DNA of 64,000 nt from Terfezia claveryi (taxonomy: Eukaryota > Ascomycota > Pezizomycetes > Pezizales > Pezizaceae), in the NCBI GenBank assembly GCA_015179025.1, contig WHUX01000120.1, positions 99,879 to 163,878 on the forward strand, written 5' to 3'. The position numbers and the translations under genes were made by a program. Every line of letters begins with the position of its first letter. The stretch's first letter is position 1. A model generated the notes under the pieces. That model had not been told where the DNA came from, did no database searches, and saw nothing but the letters and a program-made list of their open reading frames with translations. Shown here piece by piece: positions 45,447-56,473 of this stretch.

Positions 45447-46121
45447 ATGGAGTGATTGAGAGATATTTATTGAGGGATGGAGGAGGACAAGCAAATTGAG
45501 AAGAGATTTGACTTCCATTCAGGCATGTATGGATGTTAGTTAATAAAACAGCTATTATATAGTAGCTTCCAACTGGAGAGTGCTCAATTTTTAGAGCACG
45601 AGAATGAGTAACAAAAGGCCATAAGGAAGAGATTTTCCTAAAGCTATATTCAACAGCAATGTGCAAAGAAGACATGTAAGCATTGAATGCTTGTGTTTCA
45701 GGAGGTAACGGTCGATTAAGTAGAGCTTTATATGGTCCGATGACCCCATATCTTGCACTATATGCTGGATCTCTATAAACATATAGCCTTAAACGTATTC
45801 CTCTCTGTCTTCCCAAAGGCCCTTAATGAACTTGCTGAAGATGCTGCTCAATTTATGATTGCTTCTATGTAGCCCAATCTCCTAACTTGCCTTCGAAGGG
45901 TCCCGCAAGGTGAGAAATGAGCCCATCGGGAGTTCTTATTGCCTGAAACTTGATAGCATGATATTTCTTATATCTAGAATACTACCTTCGCTAGTTCCTA
46001 AAAGGTAAGCATACCAGCTTCAAAGTTCCATCCACAAAACCCCAAACAGATAAACTACGGCCTCGAGCTCCCATATATTCTACATAGATTCGAAGTCAAT
46101 CTTATGTTAGATGCTATGAAT
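45436..46121 (-). pseudogene. Harbinger G transposase, C-terminal part (DDE catalytic core)
   Basis: Contains the acidic triad positions: SVWGFVDGTLKLVCLP (about 46040, first Asp), YRDPAYSARYG (about 45780, second Asp) and AVEYSFRKISSLWPF (about 45650, Glu). The ending VGSYYIIAVLLTNIHTCLNG is characteristic of this family. Stops and a frame change around 45820-46000 break it. When the 4-5 bp duplicated by F is removed, the frame runs from the N-terminal part at 52455-52883 straight into this part, with stops only of the C-to-T kind. Confidence 0.85.
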
Positions 46122-46687
46122 TGTCACAACCATCCTTTCCTAGCCAGGTTTGAGAGTCGGACAGGATTCTGTCTGACTCTCGTTATTGTTGATTGATATC
46201 ATTGTTTTCTCTGCTCCTGAGATAAGGGGTCTCGGGAACCTTATTCCTTCCAGTGGCCTTGGCCAGGAAGGAAGCCTGTATATATAGCTTGCTCTCTCCG
46301 TCCTCTCGTTAGATCCCCATCCAACGTCTTGTATATCCAATACAGGACCTTGCCTCTCCCAGCGCTTGTGCACCTCCCTTGTGCACCCCCCCCCCTTGTC
46401 TCGTGAACTACTCTGCAGCACAGCTGCCTCCCTCCGACACACGCGGCAACCGCTTCCACGTGTCTCGTGCCTCTTGCCCTTGTCCCCCATCCCAGCCTTC
46501 CCCAGTCACACACGTAGCGTTCCTACGTGTGTGTGTGTGTGTGTGTGTGTTACCCTAGCCCTGCCCTTGCCTTGCCCCTAGCCTTTCCCCTGACCACACA
46601 CGTAGCGCTCCTACGTGTGTCTCACCTTGTTCCTGTCCTCGCCCCGGCGTACCCCTTGGTCGCCTTGTCCCCTGAGCCCCCGTTACA
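46122..46687 (+). repeat. 5' LTR of gypsy F, 566 bp
   Basis: Begins TGTCACAACC and ends CCCGTTACA. It contains a TATATATA box (about 46277), two CACGTAGCG(T/C)TCCTACGTGTGT palindromic blocks (about 46509 and 46600) and a GT microsatellite (about 46528-46550). Each block reads CACACACGTAG then CTACGTGTG, so it can fold on itself. Confidence 0.94.
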
Positions 46688-46723
46688 CTACGTTGGATCC
46701 TTTGGACCAACTGGTACGCAGTC

Positions 46724-47914
46724 ATGTCAGGAGCAGCTCTCCCTCCACCCGCTGTCAGGTTTCAAACCTGGAGAAACTCCCCTATACCCTCAGGCCTGAA
46801 CGAATTAAATGCCTATCGTCTAGAAATCATCGACATCTTCGAGGCCATGGATGCCATCGGGGCCGAACTCGGCAACAGCCTGGCCGTGGCCGAACGAAAG
46901 CTGAGATCCGCCGACGAAGAGATCACGGTCCTCCAGACGGATCTCGACCATGTAAACCTTGCCCTGGCCAACGAACGGACTACGGTCCAAAACCTCAGCC
47001 GGGCCCTAGCAAACCTGGCAATACCAACAACAACAGCAGCCAGTAGCAACAAGACCGAAAGCATTCCGACACCCCCCAAGTTCAATGGGGACCGGGCTCG
47101 TCTACGAGCCTGGAAGAATGCAGTCAATCTCAAGCTGAACGGGGATTCTGCCAGGTTCCCATCGGAACAACATCGACTGGCATACGTTTTCGCCTTGCTG
47201 GAGGGGAAAGCTTGTGACCAGATCAGCTATATGTCCTCCAAACCGGGATCAAGCTTGATGATATCTCGGCCCTTTTCACAATCCTGGATAGGGCATTAGG
47301 GGACCCCGATGCCGTTGGCACTGCCAGTAGGGCCCTCCGAGCCCTCAGGCAGAAAAACACCGATCTGTCCACTTATGTGGCAGAATTCTCGAGATTGGCA
47401 GCGGAGGTCCGATGGAATGACTAGTCCAAACTGGAGCAATTCCAGGAAGGGCTAAATGACGAAATCCAGCAGGCCATGGTCAGCCTCCCAGAAGCCAAAA
47501 CCCTTGACGAATTCATTGACCAGGCTTCCCGGGTAGAACAGCGGATGTCCCGGCTCCGCAACCGCCCCACGTACAGGCCAGCACCCCGTCTCCCACAACC
47601 CCAGCATCAGCCTCAGCAACACCATGCCACCAAAATAGCGGCCCCTGCCCCCGCCAATCAACCAGCACACCCATCGTTGGTGGCAGAGGGCCCACCCCCA
47701 TGGATTTATCATCAGGCAGACCCCGCCTGACCCAAGAAGAGAGGGAACGCCGCCGGAATAATGGGCTATGCATAGCCTGTGGGAAGGCCGACCACTTCAT
47801 TGCGGCTTGCCCCATTCGAAAGAATCGCTCCCTCGCCATCCACGCTATCTCCGATACCCCAGTGCCCAAGATTGAGGAGCTTGACGAGTCGGGAAAAGCC
47901 CTGTCCCTTGCCTA
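46724..47914 (+). pseudogene. Gypsy F gag
   Basis: Starts MSGAALPPPAVRFQTWRNSP at 46724. Residues of about 40-100 form a clear heptad-like coiled coil (AELGNSLAVAERKLRSADEE). The capsid-like part follows; the frame shifts near 47240, returns in another frame and passes a stop near 47422 (TAG). A zinc knuckle, CIACGKADHFIAAC, lies at about 47770. The last frame ends with TAG at 47913. Structural protein of the virus-like particle. Confidence 0.88.
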
Positions 47915-47950
47915 GTTACTGACACTAGCAAGGGACCTGCCCCAGGCCAT

Positions 47951-50900
47951 TTGTCTTTGTCTGCATTTTCTGTTTCTTCCGCTGTTGTCGAATATCGCTT
48001 GTTCAGCGAGCATTTTGTTGTATCTATCTCCCTTAATATCAATGATAGAACAATCACCACGTCAGCCCTTATAGATTGCGAAGCTTCAGGAATTGCCTTC
48101 ATTGACCAGGCCTTTGTCAGGAAATTCTCCATACCCACGTCAAAGCTAAAAACCCCCCGTGTTTTGGATTTATCGACGGTCGACCCACCTCCTCCGGAGA
48201 TATCACCGATATCGCGTGCGTGCCTGCCCTGGTCGGGGATCACTCCGAAGCCCTCCGATGTTTGTGACTAAGCTCAAATACCCGATTGTGCTCGGAATCC
48301 CGTGACTAAGAATGCATGATGTATCGGTCAGCTTCGGCTCTTATACCCTGCAGTTCAACAGCCAGTTTTGCAAAAAACACTGCGGGAATCCGAAGGCCAC
48401 CGTTACTGGGCTGTGTGCCTTGCCACCCCCGGTAACCTACCCGACCCAGGTGGTGCACCTGCCTGCGCACCTCGATGCCAATTCCCCTGTTTCCCCTGTT
48501 CCCCCTTTTCCCCTGTCCCCTCTGTCCCCCTGGCGACCCCAAAACCCCTGAACGTTAGCTTTATCGGGGCAGGGGCTTTCGCTTACCTCACCAGGAGGCA
48601 CAAGCTGAAGGCACACGCTCTCTCCATACATGAAGTGAACCTAGAGATTAACAAGACGAGATCCAAGGAGGAGTGGAAATCCATGGTTCCGGGGGAATAC
48701 CATGAATTCATTGACATGTTCTCGGAAAAAGCAGCAGAAAAGCTTGCCCCCCATCGACCATACGACCACACAATCCCACTGGTGGAAGGAAAGACCCTCC
48801 CTTATGGACCTCTCTATAGGATGTCCCGAGTGGAACTGGAAGCTCTGAAAAAATATCTGGAAGAAAACCTCAACAAGAGCTTCATTCGCCACAGCTCCTC
48901 CCCAGCGGGTGCCCCTGTGCTGTTCGTGAAGAAGTCGGACGGCTCTCTTCGGTTGTGTATTGATTATCGTGGCCTGAACGAGGTAACGGTCAAGAACAGA
49001 TACCCCTTACCCCTAATCCAGGAGACATTAGCTAGGCTTTCCAAGGCAAAATGGTTCACCAAATTGGACTTGAGAGGGGCGTACAACCTGGTACGGATCG
49101 CTGAGGGGGAGGAGTGGAAAACTGCCTTCCGGACACGTTACGGCCACTTCGAGTACAACGTCATGCCCTTCGGCTTGACCAATGCCCCGGCCTCTTGCCA
49201 ACACTTTATTAACGACACTCTGTGAGACTTCCTGGATGTGTTCTGCACGGCTTACCTCGATGATATCTTGATCTATTCAGATACTCTGGCAGAGCACAAA
49301 ATCCATGTCAGGCAAGTCTTGGAGAAGCTGGAGCAGGCTGGGCTGTACCTTAAGCCTGAAAAATGCGAATTCCATGTCCAAGAGGTAAAGTACCTGGGCT
49401 TGATCATAACTACGGAAGGTATTAGGATGGACCCCGCCAAAGTTGCTGCAATCCAAGAGTGGGAAACCCCAGCCAATTTGAAGGATGTGCAGGCCTTCCT
49501 AGGATTTGCCAACTTCTACCGCCGATTTATCCTGGGATACTCAAGAATCGCGGCACCCCTGATGGCCTTGACGAAAATGAAGGTAGAAGCTGACTCACAC
49601 CTGACAAAAAGGGCCTTCCACTGGAATCCAGAAGCCAATCCGCCTTCCAGAACCTTAAGGAAGCCTTCTGCTCAGTCCCAATCCTGGCCCATTTTGACCC
49701 TGATAGCGAGTGCATTGTGGAAACGGATGCCTCCGACTATGTCTCTGCCGGAATCCTGTCCCAGTATATCAATGGAGTCCTCCACCCAGTGGCCTATTTC
49801 TCCAAAAAGCACTCCCCGGCGGAGTGTAATTACGAAATCTATGATAAGGAGTTAATGGCCATTGTGCGAGCATTTGAGGAATGGAGACCACACCTGGAAT
49901 CAGCCAAGGGGATCATCGAGGTATTATCTGACCACAAAAACCTTGAGTATTTTACAACCACCAAGCTGCTTAACCGAAGGCAAGCTAGGTGGTCGGAGTT
50001 CTTATCTCGGTTCAACTTCAAGATCAGATACCGGCCAGGAAAGGCTGGGGGCAAGCCCGATGCATTAACCCGGAGATCAGGAGATCTCCCTAAAGGGGGG
50101 GATGAAAGGCTAAAATACCAAAATCAGGTGGTATTGAAGCCCGAAAACCTTGACCTGGCGGCCAATGTCCTTGCTGAAGCTGAGGCTGAGGCTGATGTGG
50201 AAGCGGAAGCGGAGGCTGAGGCCGATGCGGAAGCTGAGGCTGAGGCTGACCTCCGACAACTAGTGAGACAGGCATATATGGACGACCCCCTGGCCAAGGA
50301 AATTATCACCGCAGTGGATTCTGGCCAGCGCCGCCACCCCAAGATCTCCCTAGCCGAGTATACCGTCCAGGAAGGCCTCCTCTACCACCTCGAATGGCTG
50401 TATGTGCCGGAAGGAGAGCTGCGCCTTCGATTGATCAAGGAACACCACGATACCCTGGCCGCTGGGCACCCTGGAGTGGCTAAGACGTTAGAGCTCTTGA
50501 ATAGGCAATACACGTGGATTAACCAACAGAAGGACGTGGAAAGGTACTTGCGGAACTGCCATGTTTGCAAGCGTACTAAGCCTACCCGTCATGCTCCTTA
50601 TGGGACCCTGAAGCCCTTGGAGATCCCAGACCAACCTTGGCAACACCTAACCATGGACTTTGTGACTGGGTTGCCGGAGGATTCGGGGTTTAATGCTATC
50701 CTTATGGTAGTAGACCGATTGACCAAAATGAGGCATGTTATACCTTGCCATGATACCTGTTCGGCCCGGGACCTCGCGGCCTCTACCTCAACCATATATT
50801 CCGCTACCATGGTCTCCCCAAGTCAGTCGTCTCGGCCGCGGCCCCCAATTCGTCTCGGACTTCTGGAAGGTATTCTGCGAGCTTCTGGGAATCAACATAC

Positions 50901-51706
50901 ACCTCTCCACGGCGTATCACCTCCAAACAGATGGTCAGTCCGAGCGAATGAATGCGATCATGGAGCAGTACCTGAGAGCATACGTCAATTACCAGCAAAA
51001 CAACTGGGTTTCGCTGCTGGCAACCTGTGAGTTCGCCGCTAACAACCATTTCTCGGAGACTCTGAAAACCTCCCCGTTCCTGGCCAATTATGGCTGGCAC
51101 CCTCGTTTCGTGGACTCCCTAGCACCCCTGCACAAGGCTAGGGAGAACACCCCAGCTAAGGAGTTCGCCACAGAGATTGCTGAGCTGCACTCCACCCTAA
51201 GAGCCGAACTGGTATATGCTCAAGCCAGGCAAGCTGAGTATGCCAATGGATCACGGTTGCCAGCCCCCAGATATCAGCCAGGAGACAAGGTGTGGCTTTC
51301 CAGCCGGCACTTCCGAACAGAACGCCCTCCCGCAAGCTGGATCATGAATTCCTGGACCCTTTGAGGTATTGGCAGCTGTGGGAACTCACGCCTATCGATT
51401 GAGGTTTCCCAAAGATATCAAACGGCACCCGGTTGTTCATGTCTCCGAGATCGAGCCCGCTGCGGATGACCCCCTCCCAGACAGAAACACCCCCCACCAC
51501 CTCCAGTAGTTATCGAAGGGGAAGAGGAATGGGAGGTAGAGGAAGTGCTGGACTCGCGGAAGAGGTACGGGCATCTGCAGTACAAGGTTAAGTGGCTAGG
51601 GGAAGAGGAGACCACCTAGCAACCAGCAGAGGATCTGGAAAACGCCCCTGACCTGGTCACCCTATTCCACCAGCGTTACCCTCTCAAGCCTCACCCAGCT
51701 GAATGA
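47951..51706 (+). pseudogene. Gypsy F pol (PR-RT-RH-IN-chromodomain), few lesions
   Basis: Protease: ALIDCEASGIAFID (about 48066, with DCEA where relatives have DCGA). [22 protein letters not shown] (about 48952) and YLDDILIYS (about 49253). RNase [14 protein letters not shown] (about 49720). Integrase: HH near 50442, CHVC near 50563, MDFVTGLP (50654), then GQSERMN (about 50934); the second Asp motif is damaged near 50830 (SAAAPNS where H has SDRSPQ). Chromodomain [10 protein letters not shown] (about 51529). Lesions: TGA at 49223, frame changes near 48270-48370, 49640, 50790 and 51350. An Ala/Glu repeat lies between RNase H and integrase. Confidence 0.9.
50163..50252 (+). repeat. Ala/Glu-coding tandem repeat inside gypsy F pol
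   Basis: GAGGCTGAGGCTGATGCGGA-type 6- and 12-bp units encode an Ala-Glu/Asp alternating tract of about 28 residues. It lies in the linker after RNase H, where element B has an ordinary sequence of similar position ([13 protein letters not shown]). It keeps the frame. Confidence 0.85.
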
Positions 51707-51889
51707 TATTTTTGTCTTGTCTTCGTTGATTTGGAGTTGGAGTTATGATTGTTGTTTCTGTTGTTGTCAAATTGTTCGGAGTTGGGGTTTTTGTCCTTAC
51801 CTTGTTGTTGTTGTTTCCTGTGTTGATTTTGCCGGTTATCATGCCCAGGCCTCCTAGTCGCTGGAGCTCCGAGCCTAAAGGGGGGATAG

Positions 51890-52454
51890 TGTCACAACCG
51901 TCCTTTCCTAGCCAGGTTTGAGAGTCGGATAGGATTCTGTCTGACTCTCGTTATTGTTGATTGATATCGTTGTTATCTCTGCTCCCGAGATAAGGGGTCT
52001 CGAGAACCTTATTCCTTCCGGTGGCCTTGGCCAGGAAGGAAGCCTGTATATATAGCTTGCTCTCTCCGTCCTCTCGTTGGATCCCCATCTAATGTCTTGT
52101 ATATCCAATACAGGACCTTGCCTCTCCCAGCGCTTGTGCACCTCCCTTGTGCACCCCCCCCCTTGTCTCGTGAACTACTCTGCAGCACAGCTGCCTCCCT
52201 CCAACATACGCGGCAACCGCTTCCACGTGTCTCGTGCCTCTTGCCCTTGTCCCCCGTCCCAGCCTTCCCCAGTCACACACGTAGCGTTCCTATGTGTATG
52301 TGTGTGTGTGTATGTGTTACCCTAGCCCTGCCCTTGCCTTGCCCCTAGCCTTTCCCCTGACCATACACGTAGCGCTCCTACGTGTGTCTCACCTTGTTCC
52401 TGTCCTCGCCCCGGCGTACCCCTTGGTCGCCTTGTCCCCTGAGCCCCCATTACA
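51890..52454 (+). repeat. 3' LTR of gypsy F, 565 bp
   Basis: Begins TGTCACAACCG and ends CCCATTACA. It differs from the 5' LTR by scattered transitions and by changes in the GT microsatellite. Confidence 0.94.
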
Positions 52455-52883
52455 AGAATCCTATTCCAGCTTCTCCATAACTCGAGTAACCAAGTGTTTT
52501 ATCACATCATTGAAAACAACTGACTGCCATATCCTACTCTTTCCAAATAACCTCATATCATCATTGAACTGCTTGTTGCTGGACAGCCGGGATAGCAGTA
52601 TATAAAAAGCCTCCTCAGGTGATGCCTGCTGTCTATGTCGATAGGTAATTTGATCAAGCCCGAGATGTGGCAGTATCTGATATAGCTGACTCCATGTAAA
52701 CCGGAAGTACTCAACACACTCAGTGTCTATAAACTGATTAAATCTAATTGCTGGAGCTGTAAGTGAAGGTGGTAAAGGTGGTTGGTAATCTGGACACTGA
52801 AGCAGTATGATAGCTATATTTTGTGCCTTATCTGCAGTTGCTATTACTAGAGTTGCTGCTAATACTGCCACTTCCGATGTCAT
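52455..52883 (-). pseudogene. Harbinger G transposase, N-terminal part
   Basis: Starts MTSEVAVLAATLVIATADKA at 52883. The family block FRFTWSQLYQILPHLGL (about 52700) and EEAFYILLSRLSSNKQFND (about 52600) precede the DDE core; the part ends at VMEKLE where F is inserted. A GGTCGGTCGTAGGGGTCAG-type repeat lies just upstream at 52900-52960 and may belong to the 5' untranslated region. Nuclear DNA transposase, inactive here. Confidence 0.85.
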
Positions 52884-53220
52884 GACTGGTACTCCACTTC
52901 ACAGTGCGAGTCGTAGGGGTCGGTCGTAGGGGTCAGTCGTAGGAGTCAATTGTATCGGTCGTGCAACTAGAATAATACTAACACTTAAAATAAAAGTTTG
53001 CAAAACCTCTTCTTTGGCTTTCTTGGCTAACTTTAGGTCTATTTCTGCTTACGAACTTTACAATTAACATTATAAAGAAAGCTTGCGAAATCCCTCTAAT
53101 ACCTAGACTTACCATCAAATAATTGGCTTACTGATGGCTCTTGTAATTGGTACAAGACCTAACTTATCATGCATGGTCTCGGTCCTAACAAATTCTTATC
53201 TCAACCTCAATAGTAACTGG

Positions 53221-53290
53221 TTAATCTCTGCGTCAGCTTCACCAGGCGCTCTATAGCAAAACTCAGCCTTGTGACGCAGTCGTATCACAG
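53221..53290. repeat. Second copy of the element E left-end sequence
   Basis: CTGCGTCAGCTTCACCAGGC then TATAGCAAAACTCAGCCTTG and TGACGCAG match the left terminus of E (24326-24384) over about 60 bp with small gaps. No E-type transposase follows within the window, so this is an orphan end or the edge of another element of the family. Confidence 0.6.
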
Positions 53291-53414
53291 CTAACCTACC
53301 AAACACACAATTGCCCCGGCTAACGTTATCTACCAAAGTCACACTTTTCGCCCCCTTCTCTTTATTGAAGCCTCCTCCACCCCCTTCTCTCGCATACATC
53401 TACGAACTAACTGA

Positions 53415-53684
53415 GGGCCCCTGAACAGCTGGCTGTTCACAATTACGGGTAGAAAGACTGACTAGGTAGCATGCCCGCACTGTAACCACCTCACCGAGGA
53501 CCGATACCACGTCACCTTTCACTGCCGCCAGTATCACAAACTACGCAGCCAGCTCATCGGGATAGCCTCTACTTGGGAAGAGCTAGACAATTCCGTATGG
53601 AAGAAAGAAGTGGGACAAGACAATGAGTGGGACGCGGTAGAGGTATATTTTGCCTATCTATACCGTCACCTAGCTGGATGGTAA
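53415..53684 (+). pseudogene. LINE (non-LTR retrotransposon) 3' coding end
   Basis: The frame GPLNSWLFTITGRKTD, a TAG, then VACPHCNHLTEDRYHVTFHC is the C-terminal zinc-binding segment (CX2C-X8-H-X4-C) that follows the RT/RNase H part of fungal LINEs. It ends at TAA 53682-53684. Everything 5' of it is missing, as is usual for 5'-truncated LINE copies. No poly-A or target duplication could be identified. Confidence 0.65.
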
Positions 53685-53998
53685 AAGGGGGATCTCGTTT
53701 TGTGCCAACGTTGGAGTCCTTTTCGTTGTTGTAGGTGACCTTTCGCCTAGTCCTTGGAAAATGATATCAGTTTCTTTTCCTTCCTGGTTATTCTTTAATA
53801 GTTAGTGTGCGCATCGGCTCGAGTCGAGGTGAGTTCTACTACTATTTTTCCTGCTCATTACCGACTCGCACCGACGCCCATTCTTCCGAAGCCAACTCGC
53901 CACCAGCTCGGCGACTACTCAGTGATCGACCGAGTCCTCGCCAAGAATTAGTCACCCATGTTTCACCTCGATCTTGGTTTCGTGTTTTCTCCATTATC
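53685..53998. other. Unassigned spacer between LINE end and first TGTCACGGA array
   Basis: No gene or named element is recognised. It contains a short CGGCTCGAGTCGAGG palindrome near 53816. Confidence 0.45.
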
Positions 53999-54140
53999 TG
54001 TCACGGATCGCTCCTCCTGTCACGGATCCGTCCTCCTGTCATGGATCCATCCTCCTGTCACGGATCCGTCCTCCTGTCACGGATCCGTCCTCCGGTCACG
54101 GATTGCCCTGCCTGTCATGGATTCCTCCTCCTGTCACGGA
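53999..54140 (+). repeat. TGTCACGGA array 1: eight 19-bp units
   Basis: Unit TGTCACGGATCCGTCCTCC repeats at exact 19-bp spacing (starts 53999, 54018, 54037, 54056 and so on). Two units have CATGG instead of CACGG. Confidence 0.95.
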
Positions 54141-54700
54141 CTTGAACTTTTCCTTCCTGCTCAATCCTTACCACTATTTCTCAACTGCTTTCTACTAGTG
54201 GCTAACCTTCCGTCCATTCCCCCGTCGTTCTCCTGTATAATCTTACCCTGCCTTGCGTGCTAATGTGAATTACATTCGTTGATACCTCATCAATTTCTGC
54301 ACACTCTGATTCTCATGAAACAAATCACTTTAATTCTGTAAACATAGAAACCTAAACTAACCAACAAATTCCCAATACTCATGTCTAAACAAATTTCAAT
54401 ATCCCAAGATCGAGGTAAAGTAATTCTCCGATCCCGCTTATACCACCCTCTCACACAAAACCTGCTCTCCCACATACCATCAAAAAGAAAGCAAACTCAA
54501 TCAAAAAGTAACTCCCAACAGAAATAGATAAAGAAATGTTGCCCATGAAATCCTCAAAACTCCAGCTGTCCCATATAACAACTAAAATAGCAAACCTAAA
54601 TGAAGAAAGTTCTCCCAATATAGAAAAGAAATTTTCCCTAGAACCTGCACTAATACTTACCTACCAGTATACCCCACATGCCATCAACACCCCTACCCAC
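54141..54700. other. Spacer downstream of the hAT relic
   Basis: AT-rich, without a supported gene. It probably includes the 3' flank of the hAT element, but no terminal repeat was found. Confidence 0.45.
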
Positions 54701-55630
54701 TCATACTTTGTAGTTCCTACTCTGCGTAGGTCGTAGTTTCTTCTGAAACCTGCTTGCCATCGACGGCGTCAGACTCACGGACTGTGATAAACAGCGCTTT
54801 CGGGTGCTTCGATGCGGAGTTGAAGGAGATGGTGTTGCTGCTTGCCCACACAATAGACTTTGATGGAACAAGTTGGACATGCCTGAGGTAGAATCTTCCA
54901 TGAAACTATACGATGGGCTGGCATTCTTGGACGCTAAATCTGCCAGGTCATTTAGGAGGTACTCGTCCATTATCCGGCTCCCAGCTACTTCCGTGTCACA
55001 ATCTGTATCTGAATCCATGTCCGACTGTCCCTGAACGGTATCTAGGGACTGTGCTACCATGCAGCAGAGAAAGTCTTCATCATAGCTGAGGGCTTGTTTC
55101 TCCAGTATTACCTCACCTTCATCCAAATCAGCTATGCCTTCTTCTACATGTGCTGGTCTAATTTGTGCCTCTGGGGTTCCGCATTTCGCATGTACAGCAT
55201 CCTACGATTTGGTCAACATTAGCACAGTTATCATCTGATGACCCATTCTGTTGTGTCGGTACGGTAAAATATCTCGAGCACTGCTGAATATTCGCTCTAC
55301 TGGGACAGATGTGAGTGGAATGCTCAATATGTCCCTTGCCATTCATGCCAGCATGGGATATTCATTAGCATGCACCTTCCACCAGGATAGAGGGCATTTC
55401 TCATTCAGTGTTGTTACTGGATTCGCCAGGTATCTCTTGATTTCTGGCACATCCTCCCATTGGCTTGTGGTATGCTCTTGTAGTTGACGCATTATATAGG
55501 ATTGTTCTCCATCATCTACTTGTATGTTATGAACCTGGGCTTCCGGTGCGTACTTGGCGTAATTATGTTCAAAATAATCTTCGAACTGAACCCTAAGAAG
55601 CGAATTTGGTAAGAATTATGTTTTTCTGTA

Positions 55631-55690
55631 TATCACGGATGGTCTCCTGTCACGGAAAATGGTGTCACGGAAAATGGTGACATGGAAAAC
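55631..55690 (+). repeat. TGTCACGGA array 2: ~15-bp units in a hAT intron
   Basis: Three to four units, TGTCACGGAAAATGG, within a candidate intron of the hAT gene (orientation opposite to the gene). Confidence 0.9.
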
Positions 55691-56382
55691 ACATGGGCCA
55701 AAATAGTCATATGCTGATGGAATTCATATGTACTTGTAATACTCCGTGTATGAAATATAGTCCCCATTCTGCTGTGTACCATTTGGATCTTGTACATTGA
55801 GATTTCCCCAATCGTTATACAACGATAATTTCTTAGACGGATCAAGGATGGTTGCAAGGTTGTAGATGAGAGATTGTTTTTCGGTCCTAGAATAATACTT
55901 CTTAAAGATCTGCTGATACGCTTTTGTCACGGAGAGAAACTCTGGAGCCAAGGTAGGATTAGCTAGAAGTTTGCATACACGTTTCCACTGTTTTTCTATG
56001 TGGTCGAAGATGTCATTGTAGATAAAAAACATATTCTGTATGGTCGTATGCTGCCCTATAGAGATAGCATGAGTATAATTCGATAAAGGTTTCAGGAAAA
56101 TAGTAGCCTCCTGAACTTGGTTCCACTCTTCTTGACTCAACCATAACTCTGAGTACTTGCTCTCTGTCGTAGATAGAGCGATCCATTGCTCAATGTAGCA
56201 CTGGAGCCTTAATGCTCGAGTAAGCATTTCAAAGATTGAGTTCCAGCGAGTTTTAACGTCCTGGATGAGCCCCATGGGCACATGGGAATCAGTTTGGAGT
56301 TCCTTGAATTGTGCCAGGCATTGTGGGCTGGCTACTATAGCCTTACAGAGCTCTTGAACCTAGACAAATGTTAGCAATAGGA

Positions 56383-56473
56383 TTCCGTGACCCATATTAG
56401 CCTTTCGTGACATGTCCGCCATTCCGTGACATGTCCGCCATTCCGTAACATGTCCGCCATTCCGTGACATCTT
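56383..56473 (-). repeat. TGTCACGGA array 3: 19-bp units in a hAT intron
   Basis: On the plus strand CATTCCGTGACATGTCCGC repeats at 19-bp spacing, about four units. It lies entirely within the 141-bp candidate intron 56360-56500, filling most of it. Confidence 0.93.

Larger units (their letters stand above)
46122..52454 (+). mobile_element. Gypsy element F, full length 6.3 kb, chromodomain type
   Basis: Complete structure: 5' LTR 46122-46687, gag, pol with chromodomain, polypurine tract AAAGGGGGGATAG (51877-51889), 3' LTR 51890-52454. The target duplication is TGAAT/AGAAT (46117-46121 and 52455-52459), with one mismatch. It is distinct from the A/B family (LTRs unrelated) but similar in pol. 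It is richer in GC and has fewer stops than A and B, so it is probably the youngest large insertion in the right half. Confidence 0.95.
44347..53097. mobile_element. Harbinger-like DNA transposon G, ~2.4 kb, split by gypsy F
   Basis: The terminal inverted repeats are AGAGGGATTTCGCAA at 44347-44361 and its exact complement at 53083-53097 (15 of 15), with weaker similarity further in. The flanking 3 bp are AAT on both sides (44344-44346 and 53098-53100), a plausible 3-bp duplication. Inside are a Myb-like gene (plus) and a DDE transposase (minus), the two-gene plan of PIF/Harbinger elements, arranged convergently with overlapping 3' ends near 45440. F is inserted in the transposase gene. Confidence 0.88.

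Noticed and set aside
53999..54140. TGTCACGGA arrays as CRISPR or telomere repeats
   Set aside because: Units are 12-20 bp with no unique spacers, and the sequence does not resemble TTAGGG-type telomeres.
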